Positions 35,981 to 49,700 are shown, counted from the first letter of the stretch. The stretch is DNA of 64,000 bases from Bryoerythrophyllum caledonicum (GCA_963971425.1 OZ020521.1:312501-376500); one strand, 5' to 3'. Translations and numbers: made by a program. Notes: a model not told the origin generated them from the letters alone.

Positions 35981-37522
35981 ACCTTGTTTATGGTGTTTAT
36001 CTAGTAGGGTTGTATCGACTGGGTGTGTATTCGGACGACTGAAAGCATATGAGAGAAAGTAGGAATGTTGCATGGAATATACTCATATACATTGTAGTAT
36101 ACTATATTGCAATAACTTTCTTCCGACACATGTCATTGTAGTATTTTGAGGTCCACTATATGGTGTGATATCAACCTTGTGGGTCGTGATTCTGAGGCGT
36201 TGAAGCACGAGGCAATATGGGAAGGCAGCCGTGATGGTAACGGTTTTAGAAACTAGTCCATATTTCAAGGAGCCTGCGGCGCCGCATTTGGTCAACGCAT
36301 CACCGTGTTTACAATAGTTCCTCTACACCTTCGAGGTAAGCACCAAAGTTTGTACATGGGATGAGTTGCACTTCATTAGTATATTGCTCGTTGAAGTCCT
36401 AAACTTATGAAGTTGTTTCAGATGATAGCCCTTCCATCCCTTGATTGTGAGAGTAGTAATTTACATGTCGTACTCAAACACTCTATTATGGATTACACTC
36501 TTGTATATTGCTGCGTATATGTCACACCCATGTACTCTTAATACTTGGCAGTGTAGTATACTACAGAGTATGCTATGCTTCTCGTAGTTGGTTTCATTTC
36601 GGTCAAAATTTAATAGCTTCCATGTGGTATCAATCTTCAGTTTATAACATCCTCTAAATGTAATTGTAGACGGTGTGAATGAGCAGAGCAACTTTGGTGG
36701 ACAGACATGGGGAGGCAGGAGAAGGACAGGCAGCTGGCCAAGAAGGTAGCACTGTTGATTGCGAGGAGCGACTCCGTCTCGGAGGAGATGAGTGAGAGCG
36801 ATGATGACTCGAAGGAAGAGTCGGAGGAGGAAGAAGAGGAAGAGGATAAGATCGTCAATCTTTACGATAGTGCGGAGGAGAAGGACTCTGCGCTTTAGGA
36901 CATTGACAACGCCTTAGGAGTGTTGTTGAGAGGTCCGCCACCATGTGCGATCACGTACGACATGTTTTGGGACGAATACAAGCTTCACGCTGGTGGTCTG
37001 AATCCACACAAGTTGTGTGATTCCGTTCCCACATGGTGCCGGAAGTTAACCCTAAGTTCCGGCCAAAACACAAAAACTTAATAATTAATTATGATAGATT
37101 GTGCCAGGACACAACCCATAGTCTTCAGGTAGGAATAAGGTCGGATCAACCTGACTGCCAACCCTAATTAAGCCTAAAGATGTTAAAAGCGGAACCGGAG
37201 CAGTTACCGGGATTCTGGGGCAGTCAGTTATCCGGAACCGTCAGCCGGAACTGTCCCCATCAACCGCCATCATGATGCCGTACTAACGGCCAGACTACTT
37301 AAGGTTGAGGTTTGGAGGGATACTCTTTCTTCTCACTTTGTCTTCCCGTGCCTCGGCTTGTTATTTCTTTTCGTCTCGCTCTTACGATTTTCCGAACCGC
37401 TTGCCGTTAGGGTTTGGAGAATCAGACAGTTAGAACGGACGTGTGTCCGTTAGGGAGGGCTTTTGTGAGGACGGTGCGTGCAGGGACAACCTTGAGAGAT
37501 AGTGAGGTGATAGTCTGATTCC

Positions 37523-39580
37523 ATGAAGTCTGTGCCGATGGCCAAGAAGAAGAGAACAGACAGAGACGGGCGCGGCCGGAGAGACGAGGAGCCGGCAGTT
37601 GCACTGCCCCCCTTAACTAGCGTTCTACCGGAAATCCCAGAAGACCCGGAGGAACTCGATATGCTGAAGAACAGCCTGAAGTATATGGGCTGTGAAGGTT
37701 TGCTCGAGGTTCCGTGGGGATTCAGAGATGAGGTCTACATCCGGGAGCTTGTCGAGACGCCGGACGAAAAGTACAAGGGGCTGATGAGAGCCCATCTGGA
37801 AATCTGGGGAGTCCCGGAGTGGTCTCAGGCCTACGATTTCCGGGCTGGCCGCACGAAGGTGGTAGAACGGCGGGATGAGTTCTTGCTGGAGGAGTTCAAA
37901 GGACCAGCAGACCCAAAAGATGGCTACAACCTCCAAGACCTTCGGCACCAGGATGCCCTGCTCGTGCTAGGGTTTTTAAACCCTACATTCCATTCGGAAA
38001 AGCCAAAATGGGTGGTGGCGAAGTGGGCCTGCACTTTCCTCGGAGCACTTCGGGGAAAGATCGTCGTCGACTGGGGAACGTTGATGACCGACCTAATCAA
38101 CCGGTTGGTCGCCAATCTCCAGAAGGTGAAGAAATCGGCAACACCTTTGGCCTCGTACGTGGTGCATCTTTATGCGCACCACCAGCAACCCACTTAAGCG
38201 GAAGTCCGACACTACGACGAAGTGTTTAACTTTCAGAGGTATGGAGGGGATGAGTCGGAGGAAGAGGAGTCTGGAGAAAAGGAGACGGTGCCAGAAGCAG
38301 CAACCACGGGAACTCCGGAGGGCCGGAAGGCTTTCAAGAGACCTCAGGGGAAGGAGCCCAAGGCGGAGAGTCCGAAAATACGCAGCTCCTCGGCATCATC
38401 CGGAGATGACGAGTCCAGACCGTTGGAGGGGACCAACGGGAAGAGGAGAAAGGTCGACAAGGGCGATTCCAAGGATCAGCTCAAACTGATGGATGAGCTT
38501 ACCCGGGATATTAGTTGGAGGGTTGGTCTCCTTAAGGAGACCAACTACATCATCACCACCAGCGTGGAACAAATGTTCCGGAGTCTGGGCGTCGACCGGC
38601 TGGAGGACGCCATCACCAACGTGGAGGAGCTTCGGAACCGGGAGACGGATGCGAAGGCGCTGCATACCCAACTCTCCTCCATGTACAAGGCCAGTACGGA
38701 CATGAAGAAGAAAATGAAGCGGTACCTTGCCGAAGCAGCCCTGGCGGTGACGGCCCAGAAGGAAGCCGAGGCGAAAGCCCTTGCCTCCGCAGCGGCCCTA
38801 ACGGAGGTTTGGGCAGCCTTGCAAATTCCGGTCGACGTGGTCAACCGGAGCTGGCTCTTCACCGAACTGGTGGAGAAGAAGAAGAAGGTCACTAGGGCCA
38901 ACATCATCCGGTTTCTCCTAGACCAAGCGGAGAAAATGGACCGGACTAGGGACCAGATAAAGATGTTGGTGGACAACGTCAGCGTAGAGCCCCCGGAAGA
39001 CCCAGCAGCACCTAGACCAGACAGGACCACGACACCAACACGGACCACAGCCTCTCCGGGACCTCCAGCCAACTCCACTCCAGCTCCGGGCACGTCAGCA
39101 AACCCGGAGTCGCTGGACACTCCGTCACCCCAGACGCCAGCAGAAGGCATCGTGCTTTCCAATCCAAGTACGACTGAGATCTTGAAGACCCTTCCGAATC
39201 TCCTTCGCCACCCAACATGCGTCTGCCAGATCCTCCGACGGAAGGCGGTATCCCTGTCCCACCAAGGTCCGTCTCCCGGAGGTTGGCATCCGGACCAAAG
39301 AGTCCCTCCAGAAGTTACAGAGACTTGGTCCAAGAGACCAGGTGAGCTTCCGCAACGGACATACCATCACCCCCGATTCCGGAAGGATCACCGGAACAGC
39401 CTCCTCCACCTCCGGTTGCCAGTACTCCGGTGGAGGCTGCTCCTCCAACAGCAGGGCCATCGACCCGGAAGACCGACCTTTCGCCTGCAACGTCGAAGAA
39501 GGCGAAGGGCAAGTTGCGCGTTCTGGTGGAGATTTCCTCCTCCCGCCGGAGTGGGAGAAATCGGGGTCTCGGTGCTCCCA
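37523..39580 (+). pseudogene. Gag-like or plant-transposon-protein ORF of the insertion
   Basis: A frame begins at MKSVPMAKKKRTD and runs past an in-frame TAA (38195-38197, between HHQQPT and AEVRHYDE) to about 39210, then needs a frame change. The alternative frame to about 39580 is Pro/Ser-rich, has one TGA at 39343-39345 and ends RNRGLGAPI-stop. Visible features are a globular N-terminal half with FLNPTFHSEKPKWVVAKWAC, an acidic patch DESEEEESGEKE, and a helical region with long Lys/Glu/Ala runs. It lacks zinc knuckles, protease or RT. It resembles ORFs of non-autonomous plant LTR elements in general character; I cannot name the family. Confidence 0.45.
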
Positions 39581-39599
39581 TTTAGGGTTAATTAGGTTG

Positions 39600-40807
39600 T
39601 AAGTTTCTTTTTCTTTTTTTTGTCTCAGAGTTAGAGTCCGGATTAGCAGCGACTAACGATGGGGCCCCAAGTGCACCCGACTGCTACCGGAGTCAATAGC
39701 CTTTTTGTTTTAGTGAAGGAATTCCGGAGGCTGGAACCGTTCCGAGATTTTAGAATCTGAGATCCGATCTGGGGCTTTTCCGGATTTCTCGGATCATTTA
39801 GATAAGATCTCGCGGATTTTCCGTAGGAGTAGGTAGAAGGAAATCTGAATTTAGAGAATTCATAGAGTACTTAGTAGGAAGGGTTTTGGGAAAACCCTTC
39901 ATCTTGTTCTTCTCACTCGGAAATATACGTTAACCTTTGCACTAGACTTGCTACCTTGTGTATTTGTGTGGCGTATGGAACTTGTGAGTGACGGATCCAT
40001 TCTTGAGGGTATGGTTGTGTGAGTAATTCTTCCGGAGTAGGGTAAGTCATCTGTTTTGCCGGAAGGGGAACTATCGAGGTCGGTATCAAGAGATCGCCTG
40101 GGAGAGCTGGAGAGAACTATTGCAGAGGTGTTCCTGGTAGTCTCCAGGGTCCGGAAGTAGCCAGGAGGGGAGGAGATGAACTGCAGAGGTGTTCCTGATA
40201 ATCTCTAGTTCACGGAAGTAACCGTGCTAAACTGGACTCTGGTTGCTGCCGGAGTTCTTCCCTAAGATAGGAAAAAAGCCTAATACCCATATCTTGACAG
40301 AAGAACCATAGTGAACAGTAAGTCTTTGCTACGGAGAATTGCAACCATACCCGCCAGAATGTCGTTGTAGTATGGATTAGTCTCTGTGTGACCGCATCCG
40401 GAAGGCCTTCCGGGTGTCGTGAGAGTAGTTGTCCGGCAGCAGCAATCAAATTACCAGTTAGCAGAGTAGGGAGAGTGGTGTTCGGTCACTATAAGTTCCG
40501 GACAGTGGGTGCCTAGCCACTTTAAGTCACAGGGCAGTGGGAAACCCAGCCACTTACACAAAACAGGGTCAGTGGACTTCGGCCATTCGCTTAAAAACTC
40601 CAGGAGGCTCTCTGAGGAGGAACGGAGACTAATCAAACTATCCTCTAGACTTCCGGATACTACTTGCCGGAAATCACTGTACATAATCCGGAGTCCGGAA
40701 GGATCCGGATCTACCCTACGTAAGTAATGACTATAGCTAACTTATAAACGGATTGCTGGGATATAGTTTAGTAATCCGGAATATTGGGGGAAAGAACATT
40801 AGGTGTC
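39600..40807. other. Non-coding 3' part of the insertion, CCGGA-rich
   Basis: No ORF of note. CCGGA and TCCGG pentamers recur about every 50 bp, and AGTGG...CCACT motifs repeat at 40490-40580. A purine run GGGGGAAAGAAC precedes TGTGGGAAC at 40808, as a polypurine tract would. Confidence 0.4.
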
Positions 40808-42130
40808 TGTGGGAACGAAACCGGAGCGGTTGCTCAGGAAAGCATCTAGTGACGATTGGGTGCATTCCGGAGGGATACTGTCTCTACGAACTGCAACACA
40901 AGTACCATGAGAAGAATGGCGTGTGCGAGAATGATCTTGTTGAGATCTTTGGACCGAAGCGTGGTGGAAAGTCCGGGTATTCTTAACGGAAGGTGTCCGA
41001 CAACGCCATGCTTAAGGCCATTGATAGGTATTACTGTATATGTTATCAGAAGGCTGGGGGCCCACCAGGAAAGCTCGTGGGTCGGCACTTCGCACTCGGG
41101 GTGGTTGCAGAGGTGGTGAAGGGGATGGAGGTGGACTGGGCAGGGTATGCCTTTGTCACCAATACTACTCAGAGGTCTACATGGCGCAAGAAGGTGTTGC
41201 GGTTGGCGAAGGAGAAGGCAAGTCTAACAGGTAAGGGCCTTGCTGAAATTCTCGAGGAAGATGGATTGCTCACGTCTTTGGAAGGGGGAAATTCTTTGAA
41301 GCACAGGGGTGTCGACCCTCTTTCGGGGATGTTGGACGTGAAGCCATCTCAGAGCTCCTCGTCGTGGACATGTCTGAAGAGGAAGGAGGTTCAGGAATTC
41401 CTCACCTTGGTGGAGTTGGAGACTGTAGCTGCTAGGAAGGAGCTGGAAATCGTGAAAAAGGATCACGAGAGTCTCCGGCAGCAGATCCTTGGTCAGGGTC
41501 AGCTGGTTTCTACCATGGAGGCAACAGTGACTGCTGCCAAGAAGCGTATGGGTGACTGCATGGATGACACCCAGATGCAGCACTTGATGCTACAGAACAA
41601 TTTCTACAGCGACATGTATAAGCAAGCTGGCGACCAGCTTAGCATCCTCAAGGCCAACTTGGATTGCAAAGTGGAGTTGATTTCCAAGATGGAATGGAGA
41701 GTTCGAATCTTGGGGACGCAGGCAGAAGGCCTGGTGAAGCTCGGTGGGATGTTAAAGACAGGATATAACGGATTAGGGATTTTTCCACATCCCATGGTGT
41801 ACCTCGAAGAGGTAGATGGTACCTCATGGAATACATTGATGTGGAGGACATGCGTGGTTAGCGACCTTCCCTTTCCTCACAATGACATCCAAGTCTGCGA
41901 TTGCCTGCATGTATATCACCCCTGCTGTGCAACGGTGTGGTTCGAGACGAGTGCAAAATGTGCATCCAAAGATTGCGGACTAGTGCATCCCGAGTGGTAC
42001 AAGAGCAATGGATTTGGAGAGCTGCCTGACGACCTTGATCAGGAGGCTCAAATCCAAAACTATGAGTTGTCGAGAGTTCTGGCGATTTCAGCGCGCACAG
42101 TGGCAGCAAAGAAGACCTGCCCTACAGTTG

Positions 42131-43172
42131 GTAAGTCTTTCCATGTATAACTCTGGTTGATTCTGTCTGTGGTATACTTACATAGGAATGTATACTCGGG
42201 ACGGGTATACTTGGGAGTTCGAGGAATGTAGAATGGGTTCGGGTCTGTAGATAAGGTGGATGCAGTCTGCCTAGATTGTGTTGGGGTATATGATCGGTTT
42301 AGGATATATTGTAAGTGTGGATATTCTCTTCATCTGAGTGTATGCATGGACCTCCGTGGATGTCTAACCGAACGGGGTTAGGAGAATAGTGATGGAGACT
42401 GTATACTTTGATGAAGTATTAGGGTGCGTAGGGTGGGCTATCTAACAGGGCTACGTAGGGAGGGATCAATACATGGGTGGGATATATATATGAACAGTGT
42501 ATATTTGGGTGGGTGTATCCCCTCCGTGGCGTATATTGAATTGTAACGTGTATATATTTAATGGGTGTGTATACCCTCAGAAGGATATATAGAACTATAA
42601 TGGGTGTATATTTTAGAGGGGTTTAGGTTTGAGAGGTGTGTATACCCTCGATGGGGTATATTCAACTGTATCGGGCATGTATTTGATAGGGTTGTATATC
42701 CATGGTGGGGTATATAGAACAGTACGGGGTTAAAATTTGATAGGTGTATATACTCAAGTGGAGTATACAAAACTGCACGGATATACATTTGGGTAGGGGC
42801 GTAACCTTCGGTGGGTTGTACATGACTGTTTCCGGTGTACATAAGATAGGGGTGTATACTCGGGTGGAGTATAGTTTTCTGTACGGGAATGTATACTTGG
42901 GTCATGTCACTTGTACTTGGATGGGGTATTATATTCTACGTACTGTCAACTTCGGTGGAATGTATACCTGGGCTTTATATGCAGGGTGCGTGCCTCGGAT
43001 GTGATGCTGATGGTTGTATACTTGGTTGTAGACTAAAGACTCCGCTGTTTTACATCTCTATGTGTCATAAACTACTTTCATGTTCACAGAATTAGTATAT
43101 TTTGTATGACCCCAGTGATGGAGTGTCTTTAGTTGCTCACGCATGGGTTTTGTTGGACATTGGGGACTGCAG
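42131..43172 (+). repeat. Large intron filled with GGTGTATA/GTATAC repeats
   Basis: Bounded by TTG|GTAAGT and ACTGCAG. The interior has about 25 degenerate units around GGGTGTGTATACCCTC and GGGGTATATA, related to the repeats at 35466-35810. Confidence 0.65.
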
Positions 43173-44703
43173 GTTCATCTCATGTGGAGCATAGCCCCAA
43201 TTCAACCACCACGGGTACACACAAAGCTGGTGAGACTAGCCAGGTCAGGATCAACTCTATGACTAGTTGTGACTCTTGACATCCCTCTCGACCTGGAGGT
43301 ACTCCCGAGTTACCAAAGCTTGACCCTGCTCTTTTCTCAACGGGCGCATTGAAGGACCCCGCCTTACATGATGTAGTTAGCACCCCACGTCGAGTGTTGT
43401 ACAACTCAGAGAAGGACGACATTGTTTTCATCACTCCAACGATCTCGTACCTATCTACAGGTGTCGGGGGTGGAACAACTCCTCGGACAGCTGTGGACCC
43501 TGCCACATAGCCAAATTCATCTCCACCTGACTTTTTGTGTATGTCACCAATGAAGGGTGCAGCCTCACCTGCGCCTACAGCAGTGGACTTCACGAAGCAG
43601 CTTATGCCAGCTGAGCGTCTAGCGAAGGAGGTGAAGTCACCTCTAAGTCATACGGATAGACCCACAGGCGTGGCAACATCCAATAAGAGTACGTGTGTTT
43701 GCCCGAACGAGAAGGAAGTTATCATAAAATCAAGTAGGCAGAGTCCACGAATTGAAGACAAAGAAGCATAGAAAGGTCGTAGCCAGTGGCAAAGACGCTG
43801 CAAATGCGGTTGCAGATACAGATTCTCTTGGCGCACAGACACGGGCAAAGGGGAAGGGCAAGATGCGGACACGCGGCCATAGAGCTGTTGAGGTGGCGGC
43901 CATTGTACATACTACGAAGAAGAAGCCAGGTAAGAGAAAGAATATTGATGCTGCAGGTACTGAGGATGAAGTGGGGGACGAGGCTGGTGGGACGAAAGCT
44001 GGAAAGGTAAAGACTGCAAAGACTAAGTAGCGGTATTAGTACATGTGCCTAATAAGAGTTATTGTAGGCAGTGTATGCGGAAAGGGCATTTTCATATTTT
44101 GTAGCCAGACAATGTGCTATGGCACGTTGCAGAAGTTTTGACTTTAGTTATGGGGAAGTGGTTCTGATCTTAGCCTGGGCAGTATGTATGGAGACGTGAG
44201 GTCGCCATACATACATCGTTTGTATGTCTATTTGCCGAGATTCCATTCGTCTGCTCGGTTCTTGAGTGCAACGCATACACTTTACTCCCTTCCAATTTTG
44301 CGTATTATGTATTGCACTCTAACCAATGGGAGATGGGCGTATTTGATTTGGACTTTTCTATACTTACATGGGCAGGGTTACTTATTCACTTCAATATTGT
44401 AGTATGTTGATGTATTGTGCAGAAGTCTCTATTACACTGCAACAAACTATATCATACTGTAGAACACTATTGTATACTTCAGGTCACTGTCATGTATTGC
44501 AGTATAGTGTAGCGTACAGTAGTGTTCAAGATGTTGCGCTATTTTAGACTTCACTGTGCTCTTGATTTGTACAAGGGATAGAGATCTTGGAGTTCTCTTT
44601 CAATGATGGGCGTCATTCTTAAAATCATTGGCCCTTATCACATCATGGAAGGATACATGCTATGGGTGGTTTTGTAATGCAGATATTGGCTTCATGCATG
44701 CAG

Positions 44704-46138
44704 GGTGTCGGATTTGTACAATGGTCATATGATTTGTCCGGTGGTCGTGAACGGATTCCCATTGTCGTGGTTGTCATAGAAGACCCACCCATGGGACTGG
44801 CACCTTTCGAGTACATCGTAGAAAATTCATTAAGCAAGGTTGTCTGTGTAGACGTGGATGAAGCTATGAAACAATTGGATGGTTGCAAGAGATGTATTTC
44901 TGGGTGCGGTGTGGGGAGGAAGAATGTATGCGGATGTGCTTACTTTGCTGCAGATTGTGCCCCGTACACCGAAGATGGCATCCTTCACGAGCACTATGTT
45001 GATATGGTAAGTTTAAATTGTAGAGAATGCAATTTGTAGTTTTTTGGTCATCTCGGTTCCAAGAATTACAATAGGGATTGTTAACTTTGTCATGTTTGTG
45101 CCTCGAAAAATGTTTATAGACAGGTTGTTGTTGTCTCTTTGCAGGCGATGGAGGAGAGTATTGCATTGGATACCAGATTGTATGAGTACTGTGATAATGT
45201 AGGTTGCTCTAATACGGAGGCTGGGAGATGTATCGGGCATATAACAAGGACTTTCATAAAGGAATGTGGGATTGCATGTAAGTGCAACTCTGATTGTAAG
45301 AATCGTGTTGTCCAGAAGGGAATCCAACGGAAGCTCCAAGTTCGTCATTTCAATATATCCTTGAAGTTGAGTGTCCAATAGTCATGTAATTTTCACTCGC
45401 GGTCTCGGGGATGGAAATCCTAATATTCACATTTCATGCTCAACTTCTCGCAGGTATGTTGGGTGAACCACCAGAAGGGGTGGGGCATAAAGACCTTGGA
45501 GGATTTGCCGAAAGGCACGTTTGTGTTCGAATACGTTGGAGAGGTATTGTACAGCGAGGATGTGGACACCCGAAGTCACAGCCAAGGTAAGTACGCTCTT
45601 GACTTGGACGCGGATTGGAGATTGGAAGGCCAGTGCAGCAACAAGAAGTGCCTCTCAATTGACGCGAGCAGACGTGGAAACGTCTCCAGATTTCTAAATC
45701 ATAGGTCATTGCAAATCTGTGTATCGATGACACACAACTCTATGAAGGTTTTTATTTATTTTGAACATCATCGTTTGCATTTAAATATTATTGTCGTCTT
45801 CTTCAACGCATGTGCTTTGATGCAAACTTGTTGGATGTCCCGGTTATCATTGACTGGCATTTGACAGGCTACTACCACATATGTAACAACCTTCACTTTT
45901 ATTGAGTTTCATGTCTTGATTTGAAGCCTGTGCTAGTACATCTCTATGTTTGACGCTTTCGTTGGTCTGTAAACAGGTAGCGTTTCTTACAAAAGAAAAG
46001 GTGTTGGCGGGGGAAGAACTCACATGGGACTATGGAATTGATTTTGTAGAAACAACCAACGAGGTGCCTAGTTTTTTATGTGCATGTGAAAGCGTTGGTT
46101 GTCGCGACATTCTTACAATTCGGCGAAGATACCTATGA
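44704..46138 (+). pseudogene. Pre-SET, SET and post-SET exons
   Basis: The acceptor ATGCATGCAG begins an exon reading GVGFVQWSYDLSGGRERIPI, like the start of the SUVR catalytic region. Donors and acceptors: 45006 (ATG then GTAAGT), 45145 (TTTGCAG), 45339 (GTTCGT), 45454 (TCTCGCAG), 45704 (AG then GTCATT), 45977 (AAACAG). The AdoMet and catalytic motifs GWG, SRFLNH with C of the next exon, and ELTWDYG are all present. The only faults in this part are the splice sites around 45812-45878. Confidence 0.82.
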
Positions 46139-46718
46139 GTACACCACACTCATTTAGGAAATGCAATTTTGTGTATATCCCTTCCACAGATGTATATTAC
46201 ATACAACATAGAGTAAATTGCAGAGTATACAAACTACAAAACACTGCATTCTCGTATATACACAGCACAGTCAAGTACTGAATTCTACACCCGGGGATAT
46301 TATTTACTCTAGAAAAGTAGTAAACAACTATAGCCAATTGTTTCATACACATGTTCCGGCAAAATGTAACCTAGAAAACGTGGCCGGATAGTATGTAATT
46401 ACTGCGATTCAAATGCCAACTATGATTGATGAAAGAAGGCCAACATACAGCACCATGTTATGTGGTATAATTTATTCTACATTGTATTCCACATTGTCGT
46501 TATCTTCTATGTATAGTGGGAAAAGTATACAACGATTAGGCTACAACATGGATAATGTCACTATACTACAAAGTCGAGCATGCTTGCGGTACCCTATCAC
46601 ACGCAATCTCAAAACTTTCTAGTGAAGTCTTACAGACCTTCCGATATTGTTTTGAGAAGAGGATCCAGACATACGGACCGTGTTTGAAAATGCTAACTAT
46701 TGCCTACGGATTACAACC

Positions 46719-49700
46719 TCAAAAAATCTCCAAAGATGTCCTAATGACATCGATGGTCTCGTCACTAAGTTGGTACACATGATCACCACCTTTGACCCTG
46801 TGTACCGTAGGAACCATCAAGAATTTGCAAGCTACTACTGATTCCGCATCAACATGGGCTACATGCAATTTCCTCAAGAATACATAAGAATTTGGACTGG
46901 TACCCCACTTTTGATAATACGTTCCAGCGATGGTGTGGTGTCCAACATCAAACTCACTGCCCCACTTACAAGTGAACTTCTCTTGAACAATAGATTTCTG
47001 TTGTTGGCACTGGAGGATGTAAAAGTCCACGTCCTCCTTGTTGCCCTCGTCTGCACGTATTGCAAAGTTGTCACCAACATCAACCAACTCTCCAAGGCTC
47101 TCATCTGCACGGTACTCCCATGCATCATCCTCTCCCTCATCGCCTTGTGCGTGCTGCATACTCATTCTCGCAAATGTCACATCTGTCGGTGCTAACTTGA
47201 CCACAGTCCAGGGCTTCACATGCGCACCCCGCTCACAGGATGACCAAATTCCATCCAAGCACGATGGACAGTAACATGTTAAATAACGTACCAACAACGA
47301 CGTCGGGTCGGCAACAGAAACCGCTCGTATAGAGTGGAATTGTCTTGACCCAGGAATGGTATCGCACCAATGTGTGTATCGCCGATCCACTGCATCCACT
47401 ACAAGAAAATGAAAGTATCGCCATGAAACTATTTTGTCGTCACCAACCGATCTCTCCACCAAGCCTCCCAACTTCTCGTGTAGGAAGTCCACCGCATCCC
47501 TCGCATCTTGGAGCTTCCGGGCTGGGCTGTGGAGCTGCTCCATACACAAAGCCCTCTTCACCACCGCCCCAGCTCTGTCCCACTCACCCTTCCCATGCCC
47601 TATACCAAAGAAATTCCACTCCATTTGGCAGCCTCCTGTCAGGGCGGGATATCGACTAACAAAATACATGCACCGTGCCCCCTTAAGTTGTCCTGCAAAG
47701 CCATGGCATGCAACCAAATATGTAAAGTATTGGTAATAATGTTATCTGTGTACAAAATTGAATGGTATCTTAATACAGAAGTATATGAACGAGTACAAGT
47801 ATAGAAGTATATATAGTACTCTTTTAAAGTATGCTAGCTATAGAGTTTGCAAAGTAGAACGACACAGCAGAATACACTTACCCGCACAACCGTCACTCCA
47901 AACCCAATGGCGTCGGACCTCCACACCACGATCGCGAAGCCAATCCCAATGTCTCAGGAAGCAGTGTTGTACATACAAAGTGTCGTGTGTCCTATCATCT
48001 GATATGTAGAAGTGGGACTCCTTGATCACACTATCTGAAGTAGGTACATACCTGTAGGCAATGTGGACTAACACACTAATTTGGCTCGATTGCCAATGCA
48101 TACTTTGAATTTCATTTTGGATCTCAAAGGTGTAGTTTTCCGCAAAATCAACATGCGACAATATAACGTCGCGGGGCAGCTCCTTCATGCTCACCCTGCA
48201 CTGAACGTCTTGCCACCTTGCCACAAAATTGTGAGTGATGAACTTGTGCAATTTAGGCCGCAGGTAGTCAAGTAATTAACTTGGGCTCGTCTCCATGAAA
48301 ACCTCACCGATTCGCTTCCTTGGTCTACCATCGTCACCGACGCCCACCACGTGACTGTCAAAATGCCACCACTTCAATTGATATCCGGAAGCTCCACTCT
48401 CTAGGGGACAGATTGGCAAGGTATGCCCACCACAACTTGAACAATCACACATCAAGCACTCCAGGCGGTGGAATTCTTTGGTTGCCTCTTTTGGGCACAC
48501 AACCATCTCCCACATCTTTGTGACTCCATCAAAGCTGTTCACATGCGCCCTACAGCCCACGTCAACCTCATCGGCACACACCAAACATCTACACTGGCAC
48601 AAGGCCCGAACGTAGAAACCAGTTGATACATCCCTCAATGGCTGTAGAGTTTGACGTAGCATGTCAAGCTCCACATGGTACCTACAACAACATACATTCC
48701 GTTCATTGCACTTCTTCACAAAGTAGGGCCGTAGTCTTTCAAAAGCTTGCACTGAAATGGGCTCGTTTGGATGCAATGCCTTAAATCGATCGTATAAAGA
48801 AGCCTGCGGGATAGAGAAGGGAAGTAAATCTCAGTAATGTGTATAACAAATAGCCACACATGTAGCCTTACAAAAGAAGCTTGGCATCCGACAACAACAG
48901 TGCATCCTATGAGATTAGAAGATACCCTATCGAACTGTATATGAGTATATACTCTGGTATGTACACACAATGTTTCGTACTTCTGAAGTATCTCAGATAC
49001 TTCTTCGAGGTATACTCATAGACCAGGGTTCTGTAATGGGCACTACTGGATACCTTGAGAAAGTATGTAAAATTGGTTGTCATGGGACCCCAATGGTACG
49101 TGAATGTCCTCACATAGTATTATGAATACACTAAACAATAGTATGTTCACAAACATAGGAACTATGCATAAGACCAGTAAGGTTTCATCATAGGCAACGA
49201 CTATTACTCCATTAAATACATACGTGTATATTCTATACTAAAAGACTCTTGGATTCATACTCTATAGTGTGTCCAATACCTACACGTACGATGACTCATG
49301 AGTTTCTATTCTATCACGGCATGTTTGGGCACAAACCCTGTTGACATACCCCGCGAAAGAGTATGCATGCGTGTATATTGGACCTATTCAAGGTATACCA
49401 ACATACTCTGACTCTTAGGTTAGTACTATCACAAGGTCTCCTCACTAAGAAAAAGCCATGTGGACATACCGTATAAAATATTACTAGGGTATAACTGTAT
49501 ATTGGATACCTCTGCAACATACATCAACATAATATGACTCACGGGTCTATACTCTGTCGAGGTATACAGGAGAACAAACCCTTGTAAGTTTCGACATGAC
49601 CACCGTCTATTAGAGTATATGAAAGACGTCTACGAAGTTAATCAATTCTCGAAGGGATTAAGGGCTTTATACCATGTCAAGGTATATAGAGGACAAGCCC

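Larger units (their letters stand above)
37025..40863 (+). mobile_element. 3.8-kb retroelement-like insertion in the SET-gene coding region
   Basis: Coding sequence stops at 37024 and resumes near 40864. ATTCC occurs directly at both edges (37020-37024 and 40864-40868), a 5-bp duplication as made by retroviral-type integrases. GTTCCCACA at 37025 is mirrored by TGTGGGAAC at 40808, and TGGTGCCGG next to the first could be a primer-binding site. Full LTRs were not found, so the type is uncertain. The insertion is notably rich in CCGGA. Confidence 0.5.
36707..46138 (+). pseudogene. SUVR-like SET-domain (H3K9-type) methyltransferase gene, broken
   Basis: Parts in order: 36707-37024 (acidic exon with SEEEEEEEDK, then DMFWDEYKLHAGGLNPHKLC); 40864-42130 (YCLYELQHKYHEKNGV, coiled coil, Cys/His cluster CDCLHVYHPCCATVW); 43173-about 44010 (Ser/Thr/Lys-rich); 44704-45006 (pre-SET start, CKRCISGCG and CGCAYF); 45145-45339 (CKCNSDCKNRVVQKG); 45454-45704 (GWGIKTLEDLPKG, SRFLNH); about 45812-45878 (CFDANLLDVPVIIDW); 45977-46138 (ELTWDYGIDF, post-SET CACESVGC). 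The set resembles plant SUVR proteins, which methylate histone H3K9. Stops: TAG 36896, TAA 40984, TGA 43277, TAG 43508. A frameshift lies near 43750, and the 67-bp exon has lost both splice sites. A 3.8-kb insertion occupies 37025-40863. Linking the upstream exons to the SET exons is inference from order, frame and splice phase. Confidence 0.7.

Noticed and set aside
38545..39333. 262-codon - strand ORF opposite the insertion ORF
   Set aside because: A shadow of the GC-rich + strand frame, with no recognisable domain.
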